Shown here piece after piece: positions 33,198-42,391 of a stretch of DNA of 64,000 bases. The DNA comes from JBCCBV01 sp039033855 (GTDB lineage: Bacteria > Planctomycetota > Phycisphaerae > Phycisphaerales > Phycisphaeraceae). A model generated the notes under the pieces. The model did no database searches and was not told the DNA's origin. It saw nothing but the letters and a program-made list of their open reading frames with translations. The DNA is taken from assembly GCA_039033855.1 (NCBI GenBank), contig JBCCBV010000011.1:44074-108073 (forward strand). The letters are read 5' to 3'. Both the position numbers and the translations under genes were made by a program. How positions within the stretch are numbered: the first letter of the stretch is position 1; every line of letters starts with the position of its first letter.

Positions 33198-34985
33198 ATG
33201 CTCAACAAGATCCGCTCGCTCGGCCTGGCCACCCGCATCATCGCCATCATGCTGATCGTGCTCGTGGCGGTATTAGCGGTCAACTACACCGTCATCGTGA
33301 AGATGTACACCGACGCCGCTCAAGCGGGCATGGTCGACAAGGCCTCGGCGTTTACCGCCACCGCCGACGCGGCCAAGACCTTCGCCGGCGAAAAGCTGGT
33401 CGAAGCCGGCGCCTTGGACAAGCAAGGCCTGCTCGCGGACCTCAAAGAGGTCCAGGCCCGAGGCGGCTCGTACACCGAGGCCAAAATCTTCGGCACCCTG
33501 CCGGTCATCGTCGGCTGGCACTCGGCCAAGCTCGCCGCAGACAAAGAGAACCTGGACTTCTCCGTCGCGGCGTTCGAGGCCCGCAACCCGGACAACGCCC
33601 CCAAAACCGAGTTCGAGACCGCCCTGCTGACCGACCTGACCGCCCAGGCCGAGGCCGGCACGGGCGACGTCATCCACCGCATCGAAGAGTCCACCAACAC
33701 CCTGCACTACATGCGGGCCATCCGCCTGGAAGCCAACTGCCTGTCCTGCCACGGCCACCCCAGCGACAGCCCGACCGGCGACGGCAAAGACATCCTCGGC
33801 TTCCCCATGGAAGACTGGCCCGTCGGCTACGTGCACGGCGCCTACCACGTCAAGCTGCCGCTCGAGCCCGTCGATCAGCAGGTCGCCTCGTTCCTGGGCA
33901 CCGGCATGATGTGGTCGGTGCCTCTGGTGCTCGGCGCCGTGGGCCTGTTCGTGGTCTTGCTGCGGATGATGTTCGGCAAGCCGATCAAGGCCCTGATCCA
34001 CCGCGTTCGCGACATCGCCGAGGGCGAAGGCGACCTGACCGCCCGCCTGGACGTGAAGTCGCAAGACGAGCTCGGCCAGCTGGCCGGCTTCTTCAACCTG
34101 TTCATCGCCAAGGTGCACGACGTGATCGCCGAGGTCGTGGGCACCACCGAAGACGTGGCCGCCGCCTCGACCCAGATCGCCAGCTCCAGCGAAGAGATCG
34201 CCGCGGGCATGAACGAGCAGTCGCAGCAGATCACCCAGGTCTCCGCCGCGGTGGAGCAGATGTCCGCCAGCGTGATCGAAGTGGCCCGCAAGAGCGCCGA
34301 TGCCTCGGGCGCTTCGGAGCAGGCCGGCAAGGCCGCCGACGAAGGCGGCGAGGTGATCCGCGAAACCATTACGGACATGGGCGCAATCAGCGACGCCGTG
34401 GCCAGCTCGTCGACCCAGGTCGAGTCGCTGGGCAAGCGTGGCGAGGAGATCGGCGCGATCGTCAGCGTCATCAACGACATCGCCGACCAGACCAACCTGC
34501 TGGCGCTCAACGCCGCGATCGAAGCGGCCCGGGCCGGCGAGCACGGGCGCGGCTTCGCGGTGGTCGCCGACGAGGTCCGCAAGCTGGCCGACCGCACGAC
34601 CAAGGCCACCGAAGAGATCGGCCAGAGCATCAACGCGATCCGCGACGAAACCGCCGGCGCCGTCGAGCAGATGGGCCAAAGCGCCGAGCGCGTGGGCGCC
34701 GGGGTCGAGCGGGCCGAACAGTCCGGCGACTCGCTGCGGAAGATCGTTGCCTCCGCCAAGGAGGTCTCGGCGATGATCCAGTCGATCGCCGCTGCGGCCG
34801 AAGAGCAGTCGTCCGCCGCCGAGCAGGTCAGCTCGAACATCGAGTCGATCTCGCAGGTCACCCGCCAGGCCGCCGAGGGCACCAACCAGGCCGCCGAGGC
34901 CGCCACGTCGCTTTCGGCCACCTCCGAACGCCTGCTGCAGCTCGTCGGGTCGTTCAAGGTCGAACGCGCTGGCCACGGCCACTGA
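33198..34985 (+). CDS. Methyl-accepting chemotaxis protein with haem-binding (DUF3365) sensor domain
   Basis: 595 residues. TM1 (about 14-34), a periplasmic domain of ~200 residues, TM2 (about 238-258), HAMP and a long signalling coiled coil with the conserved tip (DIADQTNLLALNAAIEAARA, GRGFAVVADEVRKLAD). The periplasmic part ends with NCLSCHGHP: a C-x-x-C-H haem attachment site (C181, C184, H185) followed by PVGYVHGAYHVKLPLE, the pattern of DUF3365/Tll0287-like sensors. It probably senses redox state, oxygen or a haem ligand and signals to a CheA elsewhere; no che genes are nearby. Haem attachment would need cytochrome c maturation; a CcsA-like gene lies 0.8 kb downstream. Confidence 0.9.
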   Translation: MLNKIRSLGLATRIIAIMLIVLVAVLAVNYTVIVKMYTDAAQAGMVDKASAFTATADAAKTFAGEKLVEAGALDKQGLLADLKEVQARGGSYTEAKIFGTLPVIVGWHSAKLAADKENLDFSVAAFEARNPDNAPKTEFETALLTDLTAQAEAGTGDVIHRIEESTNTLHYMRAIRLEANCLSCHGHPSDSPTGDGKDILGFPMEDWPVGYVHGAYHVKLPLEPVDQQVASFLGTGMMWSVPLVLGAVGLFVVLLRMMFGKPIKALIHRVRDIAEGEGDLTARLDVKSQDELGQLAGFFNLFIAKVHDVIAEVVGTTEDVAAASTQIASSSEEIAAGMNEQSQQITQVSAAVEQMSASVIEVARKSADASGASEQAGKAADEGGEVIRETITDMGAISDAVASSSTQVESLGKRGEEIGAIVSVINDIADQTNLLALNAAIEAARAGEHGRGFAVVADEVRKLADRTTKATEEIGQSINAIRDETAGAVEQMGQSAERVGAGVERAEQSGDSLRKIVASAKEVSAMIQSIAAAAEEQSSAAEQVSSNIESISQVTRQAAEGTNQAAEAATSLSATSERLLQLVGSFKVERAGHGH

Positions 34986-35030
34986 GCCAAGACACGGCGC
35001 CCCCCGGGTCGGGCCTCATAGACTCCGCCC

Positions 35031-35786
35031 ATGGAGACGCCCCGAGGCCAAGACGATCAGGCCGCTCGAGCCGAGCAGACGGATCCGTCCGCACCGGCCG
35101 AACCTGCGCCCGTCGCCACGCCGCCGCCCCGCCTGCCCGTCATGCTCCGGCTGACCGGTCGGCCGTGCGTCGTCGTCGGCGCCGGCGCCACCGGCAGGAG
35201 ACGGGCCCAATCCCTCATCGACGCCGGGGCCCAGGTGCGCCTGATCGACCCCGACGCGTCCGCGCTTGTCAAGGCGCCACCCGCGTGTGAAACCCAAGCC
35301 CGACCGTTCGCACCGGCCGACGCCGAAGGCGCCGCGCTCGTGGTCGCCGCCACCGACAATCCCCAGGTCAACCACGCCGTAGCCCAAGCCGCCCGGCAGG
35401 CCGGCGCCCTGGTCAACCGGGTCGATGCCCCGGAGCTGGGTGATGTCACGTTCCCCGCAACCCGCCGGCTCGGCCCCGCCACCGTCTGCGTCGATTCGGG
35501 CGGCGCTTCGGCCGCGGCCGCAAGGGTGCTGGTCGAACAAGCGCTAGGCGCCATCGACCCCGCTTGGATCGGCCTGCTGCACGCCGCCGTGCAACAGCGC
35601 ACACGCATCCAAAACAAGCTTCCGCCGGGCCCGGCTCGGCAACGCGCCCTCGCCGGCCTGGCCGACGAGGGCGCGTTGCGCGCCCTCCAAAGCGGCGGCC
35701 CCGACGCGCTGGCCAACCACTACCAGTCGCTTCTGAATGCGACGCCCGACGTCGCCCGCATCTCTGCGACCGTGGAGCGTGGGTAA
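35031..35786 (+). CDS. Precorrin-2 dehydrogenase / siroheme synthase N-terminal domain
   Basis: 251 residues. After a Pro/Ala-rich N-terminal tail comes LPVMLRLTGRPCVVVGAGATGRRRAQSLIDAGAQV, the NAD-binding opening of Met8/CysG-N/SirC, then ALVVAATDNPQVNHAVAQAA and the PATRRLGPATVCVDSGGASAA segment. It oxidises precorrin-2 to sirohydrochlorin (and may insert iron) toward siroheme. Its stop overlaps the next start (TAATG), so it is coupled to the CcsA-like and hemA genes in a tetrapyrrole operon. Confidence 0.88.
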   Translation: METPRGQDDQAARAEQTDPSAPAEPAPVATPPPRLPVMLRLTGRPCVVVGAGATGRRRAQSLIDAGAQVRLIDPDASALVKAPPACETQARPFAPADAEGAALVVAATDNPQVNHAVAQAARQAGALVNRVDAPELGDVTFPATRRLGPATVCVDSGGASAAAARVLVEQALGAIDPAWIGLLHAAVQQRTRIQNKLPPGPARQRALAGLADEGALRALQSGGPDALANHYQSLLNATPDVARISATVERG

Positions 35787-36718
35787 TGGCCAGACTCACG
35801 CCGTTGATCCTGCCCGGCTGGCTCCTGCTGCTGACCCTGGCGACCTTCGCCGCAGCGGCGCTCGCCTGGCGGCGCATCCGAAGGCCCGTTGCGCCCGGCG
35901 GCGCAGCGACGCACGGCGTGCCCTCGCTCCAATTCGCGCTCCAAACGGCCGTCCTGATCGGCACCGCGGCGGCCCTTGTATGGCGCTGGCGCCACTTGGC
36001 CGGTGAATGGCGACCGATCTCGGCCCACGTCGACGGGCTGCTGCTGTTGGCCGTGGCGGCGTCGGCGTCGATCTTGTTCATCCAAGTCCGTGCGGGGCTC
36101 TACGGCGTGGCGGCCTTCGCCTTGCCATTGCTCGGCGTGATATTGACCTGGGCCATCTGCGCCGCGGCGTGGAGCTACCAGCCGTTCAACCCCGACTCGC
36201 ACGGCCGGGCGTGGCTGACCCTCCACCTGACCTCGATCTACCTGGGCGCACTCGGCGCACTGCTGGCCGCCGGGGCAGGCTTGGCATACCTGGACACGGC
36301 CAAGCGGCTCAAGACCGGGCGCGGTGTCGCGCGCATCCCGGCGCTCGGCAGCCTCGAATCGCTCGAGCGATGGGTAGTCGTCGGCTCGGCCATCGGGTTC
36401 TGCCTACTGACCATCGGCCTGGCGTCGGGCATCGCCGTCGCAGCCGAGGATCAAACCGACGCCCCGTGGTGGCGTGAGCCCAAAGTTGTCCTGGGCTTCG
36501 TCGTCTGGGGCGGCTACGGCGTGGTGATGAACGCCCGGGCCACGTCTCGGCTGCGCGGGACCACGGCCGCCGTGGCCGCGGTGGTGGGCTTTGGCGTGCT
36601 CATCGGCGCTTACGCCGCCGCCGAGGCCTGGCCTTGGGGCGGTGCTCAGGAAACCAACGCGCGCACGCAAGCGGAGGCCTTGCCCTTAGCCGAACCGAAT
36701 CCGGAGGCTGCGCCATGA
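35786..36718 (+). CDS. CcsA/HemX-like cytochrome c assembly membrane protein
   Basis: 310 residues with about eight hydrophobic segments. The pattern of TM helices (ILPGWLLLLTLATFAAAALAW, LLLLAVAASASILFI, LPLLGVILTWAICAAAW, LTLHLTSIYLGALGALLAAG, WWREPKVVLGFVVWGGYGV) with TLHLTSIYLG and WWREPK matches the CcsA/CcmC/HemX family. The tryptophan-rich loop is weak (SYQPFNPDSHGRAWLTLH). In many bacteria a HemX of this type lies directly before hemA and affects its level, as here. Its start overlaps the previous stop and its stop overlaps the hemA ATG. Confidence 0.83.
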   Translation: MARLTPLILPGWLLLLTLATFAAAALAWRRIRRPVAPGGAATHGVPSLQFALQTAVLIGTAAALVWRWRHLAGEWRPISAHVDGLLLLAVAASASILFIQVRAGLYGVAAFALPLLGVILTWAICAAAWSYQPFNPDSHGRAWLTLHLTSIYLGALGALLAAGAGLAYLDTAKRLKTGRGVARIPALGSLESLERWVVVGSAIGFCLLTIGLASGIAVAAEDQTDAPWWREPKVVLGFVVWGGYGVVMNARATSRLRGTTAAVAAVVGFGVLIGAYAAAEAWPWGGAQETNARTQAEALPLAEPNPEAAP

Positions 36719-38139
36719 AGGTCGGCGTCCTGGGCGTCAGCCACCAGACCGCACCCGTAGCCGTGCGCGAGAAGCTCGCGTTCGACGCGGACACCGCCCG
36801 CCGAACCCGGCAGGCGCTGCGGCACCGCTACGGCCAAGACGTCGAGTGCGTGCTGATCAGCACCTGCAACCGCACCGAGTTGTACTTCGTCCGCCCGTCC
36901 GACAGCCCGCTCGACGGCGACGCCGCCCGGGTGTTCCTGTCCAATCAGGCCGGGGTCGAACCCGACGTGGTGGCCGGCGTGACGATCTACCGCGAGCAGC
37001 AGGCCGCGGTGCGCCACCTGTTCCGCGTTTGCGGCGGGCTCGACTCGATGGTCGTGGGCGAGCCGCACATCCTCGGCCAGGTCCGGCGCGCGTATGAGGC
37101 CGCCGCGCAAGACGGCGACGTCGGCCCGCTGACCCACCTGCTGTTCCAGCGAGCGCTTTCGCGCGCGAAAGCCACGCGCACCTCCACCCGGCTCGACGCG
37201 GGACGGCCCTCGGTCGCGTCGATCGCCGCCGACCTGTCCGCGCAGCTCTTCGACCGGTTGAACGACCACGTGGTGGTCGGGCTTGGCGCGGGCGAGGCGA
37301 CCAAGGCCGTGCTCGCCGGGCTCACCCGCCGCGAACCGAAGCGGGTATGGGTGGTCAACCGCACGCTTGATCGCGCGGCGCAGCTGGCCGACACGTTGCG
37401 CTTGGGGCCCTCTGCAGGCGGTGCCCGACACCTCGACGACCTCGACGCCCTGCTGCTCGAAGCCGACATCCTGGCCTGCGGCACCGGGTCGCCGGACCCG
37501 ATCCTTACCGAAAAGGCACTGCGGGCCGCCATGAAAAAACGCCGGGGCCGACCGCTGCTGATCCTCGACCTGGGCCTGCCGCGCGATGTCGAACCCGCCG
37601 CCGGACGCGTCGCCAACGTTTATCTCTACGGCCTCGACGAGTTGCAAGCGGTCGCCGAAGCCCAGGGCCGCGGCCAGCGAGACGAAGTCCGCGTTGCGCA
37701 CCAGGAACTGCTCGCCTCGGCCGACGCCTGCTGGCGCGACCTGGGCGCCCGGCAAGTCGGGCAGTTGATCCGCACGCTCCGCAACCAGTTGCACGACCTC
37801 GGCAAAGAAGAAGCCGCTCGGACCGCTCAGCGATTGCACAGCGCCGGCGGGCTCGACCCCGCCTCCGCCGAGCCCCTGCTCGAAGAACACGCAAGGCGGC
37901 TCGTCAACAAGATCCTCCACCCGGTCATGCAGCGTCTGCATCACGAGGCCGACGACGCGCCGCTGTCGTTTTACTCCGCGGCCCTGCGACGGCTGTTCGA
38001 CCTGCCCGATGAAGACCGGCCGAGCCCTGCCGACCTCCGCGATGCGTCCAGTTCGCCCGGACTCTCGGACGAACCCGCCAATCTGGACGGCACGCGCGAG
38101 CCCGAACGCAGCTCCGAACGCCCCGCCGATCGCCGGTAG
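36715..38139 (+). CDS. hemA: Glutamyl-tRNA reductase
   Basis: 474 residues. Catalytic cysteine in CVLISTCNRTELY, preceded by VLGVSHQTAPVAVREKL; GGLDSMVVGEPHILGQVRRAYE; and the NADPH domain with VVGLGAGEATKAVLAGL and WVVNRT. It reduces glutamyl-tRNA to glutamate-1-semialdehyde, the first committed tetrapyrrole step. The usual GAGEM becomes GAGEA. The ATG at 36715 overlaps the upstream stop and is preceded by GGAGG at a 7-nt spacing. The C-terminus has a ~50-residue hydrophilic extension. Confidence 0.94.
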   Translation: MKVGVLGVSHQTAPVAVREKLAFDADTARRTRQALRHRYGQDVECVLISTCNRTELYFVRPSDSPLDGDAARVFLSNQAGVEPDVVAGVTIYREQQAAVRHLFRVCGGLDSMVVGEPHILGQVRRAYEAAAQDGDVGPLTHLLFQRALSRAKATRTSTRLDAGRPSVASIAADLSAQLFDRLNDHVVVGLGAGEATKAVLAGLTRREPKRVWVVNRTLDRAAQLADTLRLGPSAGGARHLDDLDALLLEADILACGTGSPDPILTEKALRAAMKKRRGRPLLILDLGLPRDVEPAAGRVANVYLYGLDELQAVAEAQGRGQRDEVRVAHQELLASADACWRDLGARQVGQLIRTLRNQLHDLGKEEAARTAQRLHSAGGLDPASAEPLLEEHARRLVNKILHPVMQRLHHEADDAPLSFYSAALRRLFDLPDEDRPSPADLRDASSSPGLSDEPANLDGTREPERSSERPADRR

Positions 38140-38148
38140 CGTGGTGAC

Positions 38149-40452
38149 GTGGCCCGCCGACCCCCGCCCAAGAACCGCCCCATCGCCTGGCCGAACCAGC
38201 CGGCCGCAGCCCAACCCGCGGCGCCGCGCAGGTCCGCCGACTCGCCCGACATCCCGCAAGGGCTGTTGGTGCTGCTGGTTGGCTTCGCCGGGGCCGTGCT
38301 GGCCGCATGGCTGACCACGCAAGCCGGCGTGCTGCCCCGCTCGACGCGCGGGTTCCTGCTGACGCCCGTGGCGTGGGCACAAGCCGCGCCCTGGTTGCTT
38401 TGGGTCTGGGCATCGGCCGTGGGATACGGGTTGCTTTGCCGGCGCCGGATAGGCCAATCGCGTTGGGGCACGGCGACGACCGTGGGCGCAGGCGTGCTGG
38501 TCTGGCTCTGGGGCGCCTGGGTAGTGGGCCTGACCGCGGGCCCGGATTCCTGGCCGGCCCTGGCGTTCGACGCGGTGGGCGTCGCGTTCGCCTTTGGCTG
38601 GGCCCTGCAACAGGCGACGAGCGCACGGTCACGCGCTCAAATCCTCAAGAGTTCAAACCGGTTCATGCGATCGACGCCGTGGCCCTGGGCGTGCGTGGGC
38701 GCGCCGATCGGCGTTTTGGCCGTGGCCGCGGCGTGCCCGCCCGGCGCGCTCTGGCGGGTCGAGGCCTACGGCTACGACGCGCTGTCGTACCACCTGCAAC
38801 TCCCCGCCGAGTGGCTGGCCCGGGGACGCATCGAACCGCTGGATCACAACGTCTACAGCCACCTGCCGTCGCTGCTCGGCGGCGCCTACGCCCGCCTTGG
38901 GGCCATCACAGGGGGCATGCACAACGCCATCATGCCCGCCCAGATGTTTCACGCCACGCTGGTGATCTGCGCCGCATGGGTGGCGTCGCGTGCGGCCCGG
39001 CTGCGCTTCGGCAAGAAGGCGTCGCCTTGGGCGGCCGCGATCCTGCTGGCCACGCCCTGGGCGGTGGCAGTGGGTTCGCTTGCGTATTCCGAAGGCCCGG
39101 TGCTGCTGGCCCTGGCGCTACTCCTGGTGCTGTTCGCGACGCCTTACGCGAGAACAACTCTGCGTCATCGCGCGGGGCTGGCCGGCGCCCTGGTCGCCAC
39201 CGCCACGCTGGCCAAACCGAGTGCGCTGCTGCTGGTGGGCGGGCCGGCAGTTGTTCTCGGATTCGCCAGCCTTGGGTGGGTGCGCGCAGTCTCGTCGCCT
39301 GCCGCATCGCGCGAGACATCGTGCAGAGCCGCCGCCGCGGTGGGCGTGGGATTCTTGACGGCCCTGCTGGTCGCCGCGCCCTGGTGGGGCCCGCGCTGGC
39401 TGGAGACGGGCAACCCGGTCTTCCCGCTGATGACCCAGACGCAGGGGGAGGGCCCGCTTGCGCCCGACGACGCCGGGCGTTGGCGCCGAGCGCACGACCC
39501 GAGCGCCGCCCGCGGCGTAAGCCGGGCCGATGCGCTGTGGAGCCGGTGGCTGGCGAGCCCGGGGTACGGCGCCGTGCCGCTGCATCGCGCACAACCGGCC
39601 GGCGAGACTCCCGCCACCAACGGTTCGGGCGCGTCCGACATCACCCGCTTCGACGGCGGGCCGGGCATGCCGTTGCTGATGATCGCGGCGGTGATCGGAG
39701 CGCTGCGCTGGTCTCGTCGCGGGCCGAGCCAGCGCGCCTTCGCCCTGCTCTTGCTGGTGATGCTCGCGGTTCAGGCCGGGCTCTGGCTCGGGGTGACGCA
39801 CCGGCAAGGACGGTTCATGACGGCGTCGATCCCCCTCGCCGCTGTGGCCGCTACGGGGCTGGTTTGCGTGGCGCCGCGTCGTCAGCGGGTCGCAGGCGTG
39901 TTGCTCGCGACGCTCGTATTGACCGGGGTGGGCGTCACGATCGACGCGATGGCCAAGCAGACCCGGCCGCTGCTCGACGACGCCGGTCAAACCTTCCAGC
40001 CTGCCCCGGGCTTTTTTGTCGGGTCCAACCACTCGGGTAACCAAGGCTTCCGGCTGGACCGACACCCCCTCGACGAACTGGGCGCCAACCGCGTGCTCTT
40101 GCTCGGCGGCTACGGCCAACTGGCTTACCTGCGCACGCCAATCGTCTACGCCAGCCCCTTCAACGAACACCCGTTGGCACCAATGCTCGGACCGGCCGAA
40201 AGCTCGCCACAAGACCCCGCCGAGGCGCTGCGCGCACTGGGTGTGACTCACGTCTGGGTCGATTACGGCGAACTGTCACGATTCCAGCGGACGTTGGGGA
40301 TCGACCCGCGCCTCGCGCCAGATCGGATTGCACGGGCGTTCGCCGGCTGGTCTACCGCCTACCGCGCGGGCGCCCAGGTGGTTTACGTCGTTCCCGGCCG
40401 ACCCGGCCGACGCAGGCCCGGACACGGGTCCGCGCCCGAACCCGTAATGTGA
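38149..40452 (+). CDS. Multi-pass membrane glycosyltransferase-like protein (PMT/ArnT type)
   Basis: 767 residues with roughly 12 hydrophobic segments and a soluble C-terminal ~170 residues. After TM segments, the loop WRVEAYGYDALSYHLQLPAEWLARGRIEPL has the acidic/Tyr pattern of the first periplasmic loop of GT-C fold enzymes (an Asp acting in catalysis), and SEGPVLLALALLLVLFA, APWWGPRWLETGNPVFPL are also typical. Such proteins use polyprenyl-phosphate sugars to modify proteins or lipids. The C-terminal part (VLLLGGYGQLAYLRTPIVYA, LRALGVTHVWVDYGEL) is a known pattern for planctomycete members. GTG at 38149 is the start. Substrate unknown. Confidence 0.72.
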   Translation: MARRPPPKNRPIAWPNQPAAAQPAAPRRSADSPDIPQGLLVLLVGFAGAVLAAWLTTQAGVLPRSTRGFLLTPVAWAQAAPWLLWVWASAVGYGLLCRRRIGQSRWGTATTVGAGVLVWLWGAWVVGLTAGPDSWPALAFDAVGVAFAFGWALQQATSARSRAQILKSSNRFMRSTPWPWACVGAPIGVLAVAAACPPGALWRVEAYGYDALSYHLQLPAEWLARGRIEPLDHNVYSHLPSLLGGAYARLGAITGGMHNAIMPAQMFHATLVICAAWVASRAARLRFGKKASPWAAAILLATPWAVAVGSLAYSEGPVLLALALLLVLFATPYARTTLRHRAGLAGALVATATLAKPSALLLVGGPAVVLGFASLGWVRAVSSPAASRETSCRAAAAVGVGFLTALLVAAPWWGPRWLETGNPVFPLMTQTQGEGPLAPDDAGRWRRAHDPSAARGVSRADALWSRWLASPGYGAVPLHRAQPAGETPATNGSGASDITRFDGGPGMPLLMIAAVIGALRWSRRGPSQRAFALLLLVMLAVQAGLWLGVTHRQGRFMTASIPLAAVAATGLVCVAPRRQRVAGVLLATLVLTGVGVTIDAMAKQTRPLLDDAGQTFQPAPGFFVGSNHSGNQGFRLDRHPLDELGANRVLLLGGYGQLAYLRTPIVYASPFNEHPLAPMLGPAESSPQDPAEALRALGVTHVWVDYGELSRFQRTLGIDPRLAPDRIARAFAGWSTAYRAGAQVVYVVPGRPGRRRPGHGSAPEPVM

Positions 40453-40479
40453 CGCCACCCTTCGCTCGCGAGAAGCAAC

Positions 40480-41148
40480 ATGCCCGACGCTGGAGACACG
40501 GCCACGCCCTCCCCCATCCCGTTGTCGGTCACGGTGATCGAGCACCCGATCCTGGCGCACTGGTTGACGGTGTTGCGCGACCGCTCGACCCCCGCGCCAC
40601 GCTTCCGCGCCGCCATGGGCATGGCCGGGGCGCTGCTCGCTTACGAAGCCACGCGCGACCTGCTCACCACCGACGCCCCGGTTGAAACGCCGCTCGAGCG
40701 ACACATCGGCAAGCGTCTGGCCCAGCACTTGACCGTCGTGCCCATCCTCCGCGCCGGCATGGGGCTGGCCGACCGCCTGCTCGAGTGGATCCCCGGCTCG
40801 CACATGGGCCACCTGGGCATGTTCCGCGACGAGGCCAGCCTCGAACCCGTGTCCTACTACGAGAAGCTGCCCAGCCAAGTCGACCACGGCCCGGTGCTGC
40901 TGGTCGATCCGATGCTGGCCACCGGCGGGTCGGCCGCCGCCAGCGTGGGCCGGCTCAAAGACCGCGGCTGCACCGACATCCGGTTCCTGTGCCTGGTGGC
41001 CTCGCCCGAGGGGCTGAGCACACTGGAGAAGGCCCACCCCGGTACGCCGGTGTTTACCGCCGCTATTGACCGCGGCCTCGACGCCAACGGCTACATCCGG
41101 CCCGGCCTGGGCGACGCCGGCGACCGCGTGTTTGGCACCATCGCCTAA
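40480..41148 (+). CDS. upp: Uracil phosphoribosyltransferase
   Basis: 222 residues. The whole UPRT pattern is present: HPILAHWLTVLRDRSTP, FRAAMGMAGALLAYEATRDL, VPILRAGMGLADRLLEWIP, the PRPP-binding VLLVDPMLATGGSAAASV, and the uracil-binding C-terminus DRGLDANGYIRPGLGDAGDRVFGT. It salvages uracil to UMP in the cytoplasm. No uracil transporter lies beside it. Confidence 0.95.
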   Translation: MPDAGDTATPSPIPLSVTVIEHPILAHWLTVLRDRSTPAPRFRAAMGMAGALLAYEATRDLLTTDAPVETPLERHIGKRLAQHLTVVPILRAGMGLADRLLEWIPGSHMGHLGMFRDEASLEPVSYYEKLPSQVDHGPVLLVDPMLATGGSAAASVGRLKDRGCTDIRFLCLVASPEGLSTLEKAHPGTPVFTAAIDRGLDANGYIRPGLGDAGDRVFGTIA

Positions 41149-41194
41149 CGGCCGCCCGGCTCGAACCGCTTGGGACCCCGCCTACCATCGCCGC

Positions 41195-41770
41195 GTGAAC
41201 AAGCGACGCATATGGCTGATCGCCGGCGTGTCGGCGTGCTCGATCTGGGCCGCCGTGGCGACCGTGATGTGGGCCGCCGACCGGGCCAAAGTGACCGCCG
41301 ACACCGTGGTGCGGATGATCGACCAAACGCCGTTGTCTTCGCTTTCTGGCGAAGCCCGGGCCGAACACCTGGACCGCCTGGCCGACGCGGTCAACCGATT
41401 GAGCTTCGAGGAGCGGCGCGACCCCGCGCTGGAGCGGCGCATCCGCGCCGAGTTCGCCGCCATGACGCCCGAAGAGCGCCAGCGGTACCTCGAAGAGACC
41501 TTCGACGTGGCCATCCGGCAGTTTGTCGCAGCGTTCAACACCATGACGCGCACCGAACGCCGGGCCCTGGTCGAAGAGGCCCAGGCCGAGCTGGCGAAGA
41601 TCGAGGAACAAGGCGGACCGTCGCCCGAAGAGCGCATCGACGACGAGTCGCTCGAAAGCATGATCGAAGACGGCCTGAAGGTCTATCTGTCCGACGCCTC
41701 GGCCGAGGCCAAGCTCGACGCCCAGCCCATGCTCGAGCAGATGCAACGGATGCTCCAGAAGATCGACTGA
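41195..41770 (+). CDS. Hypothetical membrane-anchored protein, charged helical
   Basis: 191 residues, not recognised. One N-terminal membrane helix (RIWLIAGVSACSIWAAVATVMWA) is followed by a strongly charged, helical, Glu/Arg-rich region (LSFEERRDPALERRIRAEFA, MTPEERQRYLEETFDVAIRQF, RRALVEEAQAELAKIEEQ) likely to form coiled coil. GTG start. It precedes a pseudopilin gene by 15 bp, so the two may be expressed together. No function can be proposed. Confidence 0.7.
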   Translation: MNKRRIWLIAGVSACSIWAAVATVMWAADRAKVTADTVVRMIDQTPLSSLSGEARAEHLDRLADAVNRLSFEERRDPALERRIRAEFAAMTPEERQRYLEETFDVAIRQFVAAFNTMTRTERRALVEEAQAELAKIEEQGGPSPEERIDDESLESMIEDGLKVYLSDASAEAKLDAQPMLEQMQRMLQKID

Positions 41771-41785
41771 CCGGCAGGACCCGCC

Positions 41786-42391
41786 ATGCGCAAGCCCGGC
41801 TTCACACTCATCGAACTGCTGGTGGTCCTGGGGATCGTTGCGCTGGTCGTCGGCATCGCGTTGCCGGTGCTGCAAAGCGCCCGACGCGCCGCGCGATCGA
41901 CCGTGTGCCTGGCCAACCTCCGCCAGGTGGGCACGGCCCTGGGCGCGTATCTGGTCGATTCCAACGGTGCGCTGCCCAAGCTCTACAACCGTGGCGACGT
42001 GGCTGAAGACAAGCCCAGCCTCGACGCCGACCTGCTCGCACCGATCGGGGCGCCTGGCGTCGCCGAATGCCCGGCCGACGAAGCCGACCTTCACCAATCC
42101 ACCGGGACCAGCTACTGGTGGAACGAGCTCGGCAACGGCCAAGACATCGACACGTTGCACACACTGTTCGGCGCCCGCGGCTCCACGACCACGCCGGTGG
42201 TGTGGGACAAGGAAGCGTTCCACCCCGACATCGACCTGAAAATCCACTTCCTGTTCGCCGACGGCCACGCCGAGTCGGACATCGCGTTCATCACCGACGC
42301 CGACCTGCCGGACGACCTCGACCCAACCGAACCCGGCGAGCCGATCGATCCGAACGAACTGCCCGATACGCTCCCGGAGCCAGGGCCTTGA
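41786..42391 (+). CDS. Pseudopilin-like protein, prepilin N-terminal methylation domain
   Basis: 201 residues. The leader MRKPG is cut before FTLIELLVVLGIVALVVGIA, the conserved pseudopilin helix with Glu at position 5. The C-terminal part has HFLFADGHAESDIAFI, the FADGH motif shared with the pseudopilin at 2.4-3.2 kb. It ends in an acidic, Pro-rich tail. The stop overlaps the start of the ABC ATPase gene (TTGA). Its substrate and assembly system are not in the window. Confidence 0.87.
   Translation: MRKPGFTLIELLVVLGIVALVVGIALPVLQSARRAARSTVCLANLRQVGTALGAYLVDSNGALPKLYNRGDVAEDKPSLDADLLAPIGAPGVAECPADEADLHQSTGTSYWWNELGNGQDIDTLHTLFGARGSTTTPVVWDKEAFHPDIDLKIHFLFADGHAESDIAFITDADLPDDLDPTEPGEPIDPNELPDTLPEPGP

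Noticed and set aside
33273..34982. Long open frame antisense to the chemoreceptor gene
   Set aside because: Shadow frame created by GC-rich codon bias; the plus-strand frame has all domain motifs.
35564..35785. Longer N-terminus for the CcsA/HemX gene
   Set aside because: It would overlap the siroheme dehydrogenase gene by 220 bp; the ATG at 35786 in the TAATG overlap starts right before the first membrane helix.
36646..38610. Long antisense frame over hemA
   Set aside because: No recognisable domain; lies opposite a complete glutamyl-tRNA reductase.
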